Of a stretch of DNA of 9,059 nt, positions 1 through 6,448 are shown piece after piece (within the stretch, counting starts at the first letter, position 1; each line of letters begins with the position of its first letter). The DNA is from an uncultured Anaerosacchariphilus sp. (GTDB lineage: Bacteria; Bacillota; Clostridia; Lachnospirales; Lachnospiraceae). The notes under the pieces are model-generated. The model saw nothing but the letters and a program-made list of their open reading frames with translations, made no database searches and was not told the DNA's origin. The DNA lies in NCBI GenBank assembly GCA_934402125.1, contig CAKRTY010000043.1, forward strand, positions 1-9,059. Direction: 5' to 3'. The translations under genes and the position numbers were made by a program.

Positions 1-1
1 G

Positions 2-364
2 GATACCGAAGTTCTGCAGGGCGGACGCAACCTGTCCGGCGGACAGAGACAGCGGCTGACCATCGCAAGAGCGCTGGTGCGGGATCCGGAGATCCTGATT
101 CTGGACGACAGCGCTTCGGCTCTGGATTTCGCTACGGACGCGAAGCTCCGGAAGGCTCTGCGGGAGCATAAAAAAGAAGCTGCGGTTTTCCTGGTATCCC
201 AGCGGGCGGCGACCATCCGGCAGGCGGATCGGATTATCGTGCTGGACGACGGCGCGGTAGCCGGCATCGGAAAGCACGAGGAGCTGTATCAGAATTGCGA
301 GGTATATCGGGAGATCTGTAATTCCCAGGTTTCGGCAGAGGAGGAAAAAGCACATGAAGCGTAA
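2..364 (+). CDS. ABC exporter half-subunit with degenerate ATP site (3' end only)
   Basis: Only the last 120 codons are present; the gene begins before the window and ends at TAA 362-364. The fragment is the C-terminal part of an ABC nucleotide-binding domain. It starts just before the signature motif LSGGQ (visible residues 11-15) and continues with Walker B ILILDD, D-loop SALD and the switch region LVSQR. Two catalytic positions are non-canonical: Asp replaces the usual Glu after Walker B (DDS rather than DEA), and Gln replaces the switch His. Both changes are known from the degenerate subunit of heterodimeric exporters such as TM287/288 and BmrCD. The following gene overlaps by 11 bp and has the reciprocal signature change, so the two probably form one membrane-bound drug or lipid/peptide exporter. 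Substrate unknown. Walker A and the membrane domain lie outside the window. Confidence 0.93.
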   Translation, partial: DTEVLQGGRNLSGGQRQRLTIARALVRDPEILILDDSASALDFATDAKLRKALREHKKEAAVFLVSQRAATIRQADRIIVLDDGAVAGIGKHEELYQNCEVYREICNSQVSAEEEKAHEA

Positions 365-2090
365 ATCCACATTAAAAAGAGTCCTTTGCTATATCGAAGG
401 GTATCGATTGTATCTGCTGGCGTCCATTCTGCTGGCGGTTCTGACTGTGGCCCTGACCTTGTATGCGCCAATTCTCACCGGCGACGCCATTGATTATATG
501 ATTGGAAAGGGAGCGGTAGACTTTGCGGCCCTGTTAAAGCTTCTGACAAAGCTGGGCGTCATCATCGGATCCACCTCTGTATTCCAGTGGCTCATGAACC
601 TCTGCAACAACCATATCACTTACAAGGTCGTGATGGATGTGCGGACCGAGGCCTTTGACCATATGCAGGATCTGCCCCTGAGCTATATTGACAGCCATCC
701 CCAGGGTGACATCGTCAGCCGTCTGATTGCGGATATCGACCAGTTTTCCGACGGTCTGCTGATGGGCTTTACCCAGTTATTTACAGGTGTGATGACGATT
801 CTGGGAACCCTGCTGTTCATGCTCTCGGTCAACGTGGGCATTACCCTGGTGGTGGTCTGCATTACGCCGCTGTCCCTTCTGGTGGCCAGCTTTATCGCCA
901 GGCGGACCCACAGCATGTTTAAACTCCAGTCCGAGACCCGGGGCGAACTCACCGGACTCATCGACGAGATGGTGGGAAATCAGAAGATAGTCAAGGCTTT
1001 TGGGCATGAAGAAGAAGCTATTGCGCAGTTTGATGAGATCAACCGGCAGCTGCAGAAGCACAGCTTGCGTGCGATTTTCTATTCTTCCATTACCAACCCG
1101 GCTACCCGATTTGTAAACAGTATGGTTTACGCAGGTGTGGGCGTAGCAGGCGCTTTCGCGGCTATCCGGGGAGGACTGAGCGTGGGCCAGCTTTCCTGCT
1201 TCTTAAGCTATGCCAATCAGTACACCAAGCCTTTTAATGAGATCTCCGGCGTGGTTACCGAGCTTCAGAATGCCCTGGCCTGCGCGGAGCGTGTCTTTGA
1301 TTTTATCGACCAGAAGTCCATGAGCGCAGATCCGGCGGACGGCCCCCATATTGAGAAGGCAGAGGGCAGCGTGGATCTGGAACATGTGGAGTTCTCCTAT
1401 ACGAAGGACAGAGAACTGATCAAGAACCTGAATCTGCATGTAAAGCCCGGCCAGAGAATCGCCATCGTGGGTCCCACCGGCTGCGGCAAGAGTACGCTCA
1501 TCAATCTGCTGATGCGTTTCTACGATGTGGACACAGGCTGCATTTCCGTGGACGGAACGCCCATTCAGGAGCTGACCCGGGAAAATCTGCGGCAGCAGTA
1601 CGGTATGGTATTGCAGGAAACCTGGCTGAAGTCCGCGACGGTCCGCGACAACATTTCCTATGGAAAGCCGGACGCCACGGAGGAGGAGATTATCGAGGCG
1701 GCGAAGGCTTCCCACGCCCACAGCTTTATCCGGCGTCTGCCGAAGGGTTATGATACGGTACTATCTGAGGACGGCGGAAGTCTTTCCCAGGGCCAGAAGC
1801 AGCTTTTGTGCATTGCCCGGGTTATGCTGTGTCTGCCGCCCATGCTGATTCTGGACGAGGCGACCTCCAGCATTGACACCCGCACGGAACTTCGGATTCA
1901 GAACGCCTTTGCGAAAATGATGGAGGGGCGCACCAGCTTTATTGTAGCTCACCGGCTGTCTACCATCCGGGAGGCGGATGTGATTCTCGTTATGCGGGAC
2001 GGGCAGATTATCGAGCAGGGAACCCATGAGAGCCTGCTTGCGGCAGGGGGCTTTTACGCAGAGCTGTACAACAGCCAGTGGGCTGTGTAA
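354..2090 (+). CDS. ABC exporter half-subunit, catalytic partner (membrane domain + ATPase)
   Basis: A 578-residue type IV ABC exporter half-transporter. Residues about 15-310 form the membrane domain, with hydrophobic spans near 20-42, 66-85, 130-155, 157-182 and 250-285. The ATPase domain follows: A-loop Tyr349, Walker A GPTGCGKST (373-381), Q-loop Gln421, signature LSQGQ (477-481), Walker B MLILDE with catalytic Glu502, and switch His533. The catalytic residues are intact, but the signature has Gln where Gly is usual (LSGGQ). In heterodimers that signature faces the partner's degenerate Walker site, which matches the upstream gene. The ATG overlaps the upstream gene by 11 bp and is preceded by AGGAGG at 339-344, so the two are co-translated. 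It acts in the cytoplasmic membrane and exports an unknown substrate using ATP. No terminator is seen after its stop. Confidence 0.95.
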   Translation: MKRKSTLKRVLCYIEGYRLYLLASILLAVLTVALTLYAPILTGDAIDYMIGKGAVDFAALLKLLTKLGVIIGSTSVFQWLMNLCNNHITYKVVMDVRTEAFDHMQDLPLSYIDSHPQGDIVSRLIADIDQFSDGLLMGFTQLFTGVMTILGTLLFMLSVNVGITLVVVCITPLSLLVASFIARRTHSMFKLQSETRGELTGLIDEMVGNQKIVKAFGHEEEAIAQFDEINRQLQKHSLRAIFYSSITNPATRFVNSMVYAGVGVAGAFAAIRGGLSVGQLSCFLSYANQYTKPFNEISGVVTELQNALACAERVFDFIDQKSMSADPADGPHIEKAEGSVDLEHVEFSYTKDRELIKNLNLHVKPGQRIAIVGPTGCGKSTLINLLMRFYDVDTGCISVDGTPIQELTRENLRQQYGMVLQETWLKSATVRDNISYGKPDATEEEIIEAAKASHAHSFIRRLPKGYDTVLSEDGGSLSQGQKQLLCIARVMLCLPPMLILDEATSSIDTRTELRIQNAFAKMMEGRTSFIVAHRLSTIREADVILVMRDGQIIEQGTHESLLAAGGFYAELYNSQWAV

Positions 2091-2103
2091 ACTCGGATTT
2101 TGC

Positions 2104-2131
2104 TTGACAAAGCGGTCTGGTGTGATATGAT
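2104..2131 (+). promoter_or_regulatory. Sigma-A promoter with extended -10, upstream of leuS
   Basis: A perfect -35 box TTGACA (2104-2109) is followed after 16 bp by TATGAT (2126-2131). A TG dinucleotide at 2123-2124, one base before the -10, makes it an extended -10. Transcription would start near 2138, leaving a leader of about 50 nt with the ribosome binding site GAGGAG at 2174-2179. That leader is too short to hold a T-box. This is the strongest promoter-like match I found in the window. Confidence 0.8.
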
Positions 2132-2188
2132 AAAATGCAGTGGAAATTTATTTTTACGAAGCAATTAAGATAAGAGGAGTGGAAAAAA

Positions 2189-4606
2189 ATGGCAGTACCA
2201 TTTAACCACCACGCGGTGGAAGAAAAATGGCGGAAACACTGGGAAGAGCATCCGGTGAACGTCAACGACGGAAAAAAACCGAAATACTATTGTCTGGATA
2301 TGTTCCCGTATCCGTCAGGCAACGGACTTCATGTAGGTCACTGGAGAGGCTATGTAATCAGTGATGTGTGGAGCCGCTATAAGCTGATGCAGGGACATTA
2401 TATCATTCATCCCATGGGCTGGGACGCTTTCGGTCTTCCGGCTGAGAACTACGCCATCAAGATGGGTGTACATCCGGCAAAATCTACCGCAGAGAATGTG
2501 GCGAATATTAAGAGACAGATCAACGATATCGCAGCCCTGTATGACTGGGATATGGAAGTGAATACGACAGATCCGAAGTTCTACAAGTGGACCCAGTGGA
2601 TCTTTGTACAGATGTTCAAGAAGGGCCTGGCCTATGAGAAGGAGTTCCCCATCAACTGGTGTCCGTCCTGTAAGACCGGCCTGGCAAACGAAGAGGTTGT
2701 CAACGGCTGCTGCGAGCGCTGCGGCACTCCGGTTACCAAGAAGAACCTGCGTCAGTGGATGCTGAAGATTACCGCATACGCAGACAGACTTCTGGACGAT
2801 CTGGATAAGCTGGACTGGCCGGAGAAGGTTAAGAAGATGCAGACCGAGTGGATCGGAAAGTCCTACGGCGCAGAGGTAGATTTCCAGGTAGAGGGAAGCG
2901 ATGAGAAGATCACCGTATACACCACCCGCCCGGATACCCTGTACGGAGCAACCTTTATGGTTCTGGCCCCGGAGCATGCGCTGGCTTCCAGGCTGGCAAC
3001 CGATGAGACCAGAGCTGCCGTAGAAGAATATATTTTCAAATCCTCCATGCGTTCCAACGTGGACCGTGTACAGGATAAGGAGAAGACCGGCGTATTTACC
3101 GGAAGCTATGCCATCAACCCGATCAACGGTGCGAAGGTACCCATCTGGCTTTCCGATTACGTACTGGCTGACTACGGTACCGGCGCTATCATGTGCGTAC
3201 CGGCCCATGACGACCGTGACTTTGAGTTCGCGAAGAAATTCAACATTCCGATCATCCAGGTTATCGCCAAGGATGGTAAGGAAATTGAGGATATGACAGA
3301 GGCTTACACAGAGGCAAGCGGAACTATGATCAATTCCGGCGACTGGAATGGTATGGAATCCGCAGTACTGAAGAAGGAAGCTCCGCTTATCATCGAGAAA
3401 ATGGGCGTAGGTAAAAAGACGGTCAACTACAAGCTGCGTGACTGGGTATTCTCCCGTCAGCGTTACTGGGGCGAGCCGATTCCGATTATTCACTGCCCCA
3501 AGTGCGGCAATGTTCCGGTTCCGGAGGATCAGCTTCCCCTGGAGCTGCCGAAGGTAGACAGCTATCAGCCCACCGGTACCGGAGAGTCTCCGCTGGCTGC
3601 CATTGACGAGTGGGTAAATACTACCTGTCCATGCTGCGGCGGACCGGCAAAGAGAGAGACGAATACCATGCCCCAGTGGGCAGGCTCTTCTTGGTATTTC
3701 CTGCGTTACGTGGACAATCACAACGATGAAGAGCTGGTAAGCCGTGAAAAGGCTGACAAGTATCTGCCGGTTGATATGTACATCGGCGGTGTGGAGCACG
3801 CGGTACTTCATCTGCTGTACTCCCGTTTCTATACTAAGTTCCTGCATGATATCGGAGTGGTAGACTTTGATGAGCCGTTTACCAAGCTGTTCAATCAGGG
3901 TATGATCACCGGTAAGAACGGTATCAAGATGAGTAAGTCCAAGGGAAATGTGGTTTCCCCGGACGATTTGATCCGTGATTATGGCTGTGACGCGCTCCGG
4001 ATGTATGAGATGTTCGTCGGACCGCCCGAGCTGGACGCAGAGTGGGACGACAGAGGTATCGACGGCGTATCCCGTTTCCTGAAGCGTTTTTGGAACCTGG
4101 TTCTGGACAATAAGGATAAGGAAACAAAGGAGACTCCGGAGAGTGTGAAGCTCCGTCACAAGATGGTTTATGACATCACCACCCGTCTGAACAGCTTCAG
4201 CCTGAATACGGTTATTTCCGGCTTCATGGAGTACAACAATAAGCTGATCGATCTGGCAAAGCGTCAGGATGGTCTAGATAAGGAGACCCTGGAGACAGCC
4301 GTTACGTTGATTGCTCCGTTCGCGCCTCATATCGCAGAGGAGCTTTGGGAGCAGCTCGGTCACAGCGAGACCGTCTTTGGACACGGCTGGCCGGATGCAG
4401 ATGAGGAAGCCATGAAGGACGACGAGATCGAGATCGCGGTTCAGGTCAACGGTAAGACCCGCGGAACGGTAACCCTGTCCACCAGCGTATCCAAGGACGA
4501 GGCCATTGCGGCAGGAAAAGAAATCGTAGCAGACTGGCTGAAGGGTACGATTGTAAAAGAGATTTATGTGCCCGGAAGAATCATCAATATCGTGGTAAAG
4601 CCCTAA
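2189..4606 (+). CDS. leuS: Leucyl-tRNA synthetase (LeuRS)
   Basis: An 805-residue cytoplasmic class I aminoacyl-tRNA synthetase that charges tRNA-Leu with leucine using ATP; the length matches Bacillus-type LeuRS. Motifs in order: HIGH-type HVGH (48-51); a zinc knuckle with Cys158, Cys161, Cys175 and Cys178; the CP1 editing domain with Thr-rich TTRPDT (245-250) and AHDDRD (339-344), whose Asp344 matches the editing Asp of E. coli; a second Cys set at 436/439/480/483; WAGSSWYF; and KMSKS (580-584). Only a few residues separate the NQGMI stretch from KMSKS, so the leucine-specific insertion of the E. coli enzyme is absent, as in Bacillus. The C-terminus holds the anticodon-binding region and a small terminal domain. 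The start has GAGGAG 9 nt upstream. Arg codons are mostly CGT, unlike the CGG-rich neighbours, which fits high expression. The stop shares one base with the next start. Confidence 0.98.
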   Translation: MAVPFNHHAVEEKWRKHWEEHPVNVNDGKKPKYYCLDMFPYPSGNGLHVGHWRGYVISDVWSRYKLMQGHYIIHPMGWDAFGLPAENYAIKMGVHPAKSTAENVANIKRQINDIAALYDWDMEVNTTDPKFYKWTQWIFVQMFKKGLAYEKEFPINWCPSCKTGLANEEVVNGCCERCGTPVTKKNLRQWMLKITAYADRLLDDLDKLDWPEKVKKMQTEWIGKSYGAEVDFQVEGSDEKITVYTTRPDTLYGATFMVLAPEHALASRLATDETRAAVEEYIFKSSMRSNVDRVQDKEKTGVFTGSYAINPINGAKVPIWLSDYVLADYGTGAIMCVPAHDDRDFEFAKKFNIPIIQVIAKDGKEIEDMTEAYTEASGTMINSGDWNGMESAVLKKEAPLIIEKMGVGKKTVNYKLRDWVFSRQRYWGEPIPIIHCPKCGNVPVPEDQLPLELPKVDSYQPTGTGESPLAAIDEWVNTTCPCCGGPAKRETNTMPQWAGSSWYFLRYVDNHNDEELVSREKADKYLPVDMYIGGVEHAVLHLLYSRFYTKFLHDIGVVDFDEPFTKLFNQGMITGKNGIKMSKSKGNVVSPDDLIRDYGCDALRMYEMFVGPPELDAEWDDRGIDGVSRFLKRFWNLVLDNKDKETKETPESVKLRHKMVYDITTRLNSFSLNTVISGFMEYNNKLIDLAKRQDGLDKETLETAVTLIAPFAPHIAEELWEQLGHSETVFGHGWPDADEEAMKDDEIEIAVQVNGKTRGTVTLSTSVSKDEAIAAGKEIVADWLKGTIVKEIYVPGRIINIVVKP

Positions 4607-5934
4607 TGGATGAACAGAAGCAAAACGAGATAAAAACTGAAAACACAGAAGAGCTGCGGGAGGGTGTTCTCCCGCAGCTTGAGAATCGGTTCCGGATTAC
4701 GATCTGGAACCGATTAGTCGTTCTGGTTAAGTGGCTGGTATTCGCGACCCTGACCGGAATAGCCCTGGGACTGGTGGGAACGGCCTTTGGAAAGGGCGTA
4801 TCTATGGCAACTGCCTTCCGGATGGAGCACCCCTGGATTCTCTACGGACTGCCCTTCGCGGGAGTCCTGATTGTCTGGATGTATCAATGGGAGCGGAAGC
4901 AGGAGCGGAGCAGCACCAATATGGTGCTGGACGCAATCCACGCAGAGCGTGAGATTCCGCTGAAGACGGCGCCGCTGATCTTCATTTCCACTATTCTGAC
5001 CCATCTGTTCGGCGGCTCCGCGGGACGCGAGGGCGCGGCTTTGCAGCTGGGAGGCAGCATCGGAAACTTTCTGGGCAGGATTCTGCGGATCGATGAAAAT
5101 GACCGGCGCGTTATGATTATGGCCGGAATGAGCGCAGCCTTTTCCGCCTTGTTTGGCACGCCCATGGCAGCCACGGTGTTCTCCATGGAGGTTGTCAGTG
5201 TGGGAATCATGCATTACGCAGCCCTGGTGCCCTGTGTGGTGGCGTCCTATATTGCCTATGGGGTTGCCTGTCATTTCGGACTGACCGGAGAGCGCTTCGC
5301 GTTAGGCGTTTTGCCGGAACTGAATCCGGTCAACGGGCTTAAGATTATGGTTCTGGGTCTGTGCTGCGCTGCCGTCAGTATTCTGTTCTGCGTAGTGCTG
5401 CATAAGACAGAGGAACTGTTCGCGGAAAAGATTCAGAATGCCTTTGTACGGCCGCTGGTGTCCGGCGCTCTGATTATCCTTCTGACCCTTGCCTTAGGTA
5501 CCACGGATTATCTGGGAACCGGTATGCAGGTGGTGGAACGCGCCGTGGTAGAACAGCAGGTATTCTGGGCGGCATTTTTGCTGAAGATCCTGTTTACGGC
5601 AATCACCCTGTCCGGTGGCTTTAAAGGCGGCGAGATTGTTCCTACCTTCTTTGTGGGAGCCACCTTCGGCTGTCTGATGGGACAGATTTTACATATTTCC
5701 CCATCTCTGGCAGGCGCCTGCGGTATGGCGGCCGTATTTTGCGGCGTTACCAACAGCCCCATTTCTTCTCTGCTTATCAGTCTGGAGATGTTCGGCTTCG
5801 AAGGAGCCCCCTTTTACTTTATCGCTATCGCTATCAGCTATATGCAGTCCGGATATTATGGACTGTACCGCAGTCAGAAGATTATGTATTCCAAAGTAAA
5901 GACACAGTTCATCAACCGTAACGCCAAGGAATAG
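4606..5934 (+). CDS. CLC-family anion transporter, fluoride-type-like
   Basis: A 442-residue integral membrane protein of the CLC family. The helix-N-region Glu motif reads GREGA (140-144, gating Glu142) inside LFGGSAGREGAALQLGG. The canonical chloride motif GSGIP is absent; its place is taken by TNMV (104-107). The later GxFxP-type loop reads SGGFKGGEIVP (336-346), and a Tyr-rich SGYYGLY lies near 415-421. From memory, these substitutions resemble the CLC-F fluoride/proton antiporter group more than chloride channels, so fluoride export is a reasonable but unproven inference. Cytoplasmic CBS domains are absent. The ATG overlaps the leuS stop as TAATG and has no good Shine-Dalgarno sequence, so translation probably depends on ribosomes finishing leuS. 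The first 37 codons contain two strong hairpins, listed separately. The next in-frame ATG (codon 67) would remove the first membrane segment, which supports the 4606 start. Confidence 0.92.
   Translation: MDEQKQNEIKTENTEELREGVLPQLENRFRITIWNRLVVLVKWLVFATLTGIALGLVGTAFGKGVSMATAFRMEHPWILYGLPFAGVLIVWMYQWERKQERSSTNMVLDAIHAEREIPLKTAPLIFISTILTHLFGGSAGREGAALQLGGSIGNFLGRILRIDENDRRVMIMAGMSAAFSALFGTPMAATVFSMEVVSVGIMHYAALVPCVVASYIAYGVACHFGLTGERFALGVLPELNPVNGLKIMVLGLCCAAVSILFCVVLHKTEELFAEKIQNAFVRPLVSGALIILLTLALGTTDYLGTGMQVVERAVVEQQVFWAAFLLKILFTAITLSGGFKGGEIVPTFFVGATFGCLMGQILHISPSLAGACGMAAVFCGVTNSPISSLLISLEMFGFEGAPFYFIAIAISYMQSGYYGLYRSQKIMYSKVKTQFINRNAKE
4652..4679 (+). other. Hairpin 1 in the 5' coding end of the CLC gene
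   Basis: A perfect 11-bp inverted repeat: AGCTGCGGGAG (4652-4662) pairs with CTCCCGCAGCT (4669-4679) around a 6-nt loop. It begins 46 nt after the leuS stop and covers codons 16-25 of the CLC gene. No T-run follows, so it does not look like an intrinsic terminator. It may slow ribosomes, affect mRNA decay or partition expression between leuS and the CLC gene; its role is inferred only. Confidence 0.75.
4684..4715 (+). other. Hairpin 2 with UACG tetraloop in the CLC gene
   Basis: A 14-bp stem pairs 4684-4697 with 4702-4715, with a single G-U wobble (4694/4705). The outer 10 bp are a perfect repeat (AATCGGTTCC / GGAACCGATT). The loop is TACG, which in RNA fits the stable UNCG tetraloop class, although the closing pair is U-A rather than C-G. 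It lies 4 nt after hairpin 1 and in codons 27-37, just before the first membrane segment. No T-tract follows. Confidence 0.75.
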
Positions 5935-5960
5935 ATGGTGTGCGACATAGAAAGTCAGAA

Positions 5961-5996
5961 AAAGGCCGGTGGAAAATTTTTTCCGACGGCCTTTTT
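5961..5996. terminator. Bidirectional intrinsic terminator between the CLC gene and the 107-aa gene
   Basis: AAAGGCCG (5961-5968) pairs with CGGCCTTT (5987-5994). The stem continues inward past one mismatch with TGGAA/TTCCG-type pairing around an A/T loop. TTTTT at 5992-5996 follows on the + strand and an equivalent T5 on the - strand, so it can end both converging transcripts. It starts 26 nt after the CLC stop and sits 7 nt past the stop of the minus-strand gene. Confidence 0.88.
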
Positions 5997-6002
5997 CGTC
6001 CG

Positions 6003-6326
6003 TTACTTCATAAAACTCCGCGCCAGCTTCACCATCTGTTCCATCCGGGCAATCTCTTCTTCGGATTTTCCCTGCTTCAGTGAATCAAAGATCGCCTCAA
6101 ACTCGTTGTCTGTCATTTCCTTCCCTGAATTTTTGGCCTGGTTCATAAGTTTCTGCAATTCGTTTGGATCCATTGCGCCCTTCCCTTCTGAGGCTGCGTT
6201 GGAATACTGTATATAGAATGTCATCATTTCCATCATCCGCAGAAGCGAGTCGATTTTTTGATTCAGCTCGCAGCATTTTCGCTGCAGCTCATGAAGAATC
6301 CGATAGCCTTCTTCCCCCGGTCCCAT
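6003..6326 (-). CDS. Small Met-rich helical protein, unknown function
   Basis: Encodes 107 residues; I do not recognise the family. The start at 6326 is chosen because GGAGG lies 7 nt upstream (6334-6338). A longer in-frame reading from 6398 would run through the adjacent hairpin and has no such site. There is no signal peptide or membrane span. Residues 8-40 look like an amphipathic helix or coiled coil with a Cys-Cys pair (18-19) and a Met cluster (31, 32, 34, 35). A Gly/Ser-rich linker near 44-51 follows, then a charged helical C-terminal half (residues 53-107). There are 11 Met in 107 residues. It is probably cytoplasmic and may oligomerise. It converges on the CLC gene across a shared terminator and seems to be transcribed alone. 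Coding status rests on the ribosome binding site, the reading frame and the terminator fit. Confidence 0.75.
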   Translation of the reverse strand: MGPGEEGYRILHELQRKCCELNQKIDSLLRMMEMMTFYIQYSNAASEGKGAMDPNELQKLMNQAKNSGKEMTDNEFEAIFDSLKQGKSEEEIARMEQMVKLARSFMK

Positions 6327-6333
6327 TTGGCAG

Positions 6334-6338
6334 CCTCC
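6334..6338 (-). promoter_or_regulatory. Ribosome binding site fixing the start of the 107-aa gene
   Basis: GGAGG on the minus strand, 7 nt before the ATG at 6326. It favours the internal Met over the upstream in-frame Met at 6398, shortening the protein by 24 residues. Confidence 0.8.
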
Positions 6339-6353
6339 AGGTCTTTTGAAATA

Positions 6354-6383
6354 AGTATATGGAAATCCTTTGAAAAATATGAA
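6354..6383 (-). promoter_or_regulatory. Possible sigma-A promoter for the 107-aa gene
   Basis: On the minus strand TTCATA (6383-6378, 4 of 6 matches to TTGACA) is followed after 18 bp by TATACT (6359-6354, 5 of 6 matches to TATAAT). It sits between the upstream hairpin terminator and the ribosome binding site, which would make the 107-residue gene an independent unit. The -35 match is only moderate. Confidence 0.4.
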
Positions 6384-6392
6384 GCCGGAAAC

Positions 6393-6434
6393 AGCCAAAA
6401 GGGAGGAAAGCAGGGGCTTTCCTCCCTTTTGGCT
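6393..6434 (-). terminator. 18-bp perfect hairpin, terminator of the Gly/Cys-rich gene
   Basis: 6393-6410 pairs without mismatch with 6417-6434 around a 6-nt loop. Read on the minus strand, the core GGGAGGAAAGC/GCTTTCCTCCC is followed by TTTT, which itself can pair with AAAA on the other side. This is the usual layout of an intrinsic terminator with an A-tract. It lies 14 nt after the stop of the minus-strand Gly/Cys gene. Because of its symmetry it could also act on + strand transcripts, though no + strand gene leads into it. Confidence 0.8.
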
Positions 6435-6448
6435 TCACTGCGAAGAAA

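Noticed and set aside
2091..2188. T-box riboswitch before leuS
   Set aside because: The gap is under 100 bp and shows no T-box core sequence, specifier stem or terminator/antiterminator pair.
2315..4159. A 614-codon open frame on the minus strand opposite leuS
   Set aside because: It mirrors the unmistakable LeuRS gene, has no family motifs and results from codon bias leaving few stops on the antisense strand.
4652..4715. Intrinsic terminator inside the CLC gene
   Set aside because: Neither hairpin is followed by a T-run, so ordinary factor-independent termination is unlikely.
4560..4720. Fluoride (crcB-type) riboswitch controlling the CLC gene
   Set aside because: The region is coding on both sides of the junction and the two simple hairpins do not show the conserved pseudoknot sequence I would expect.
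6327..6398. N-terminal extension of the 107-residue protein to a Met at 6398
   Set aside because: The extension overlaps the terminator hairpin and possible promoter, and a good GGAGG lies 7 nt before the internal ATG at 6326.
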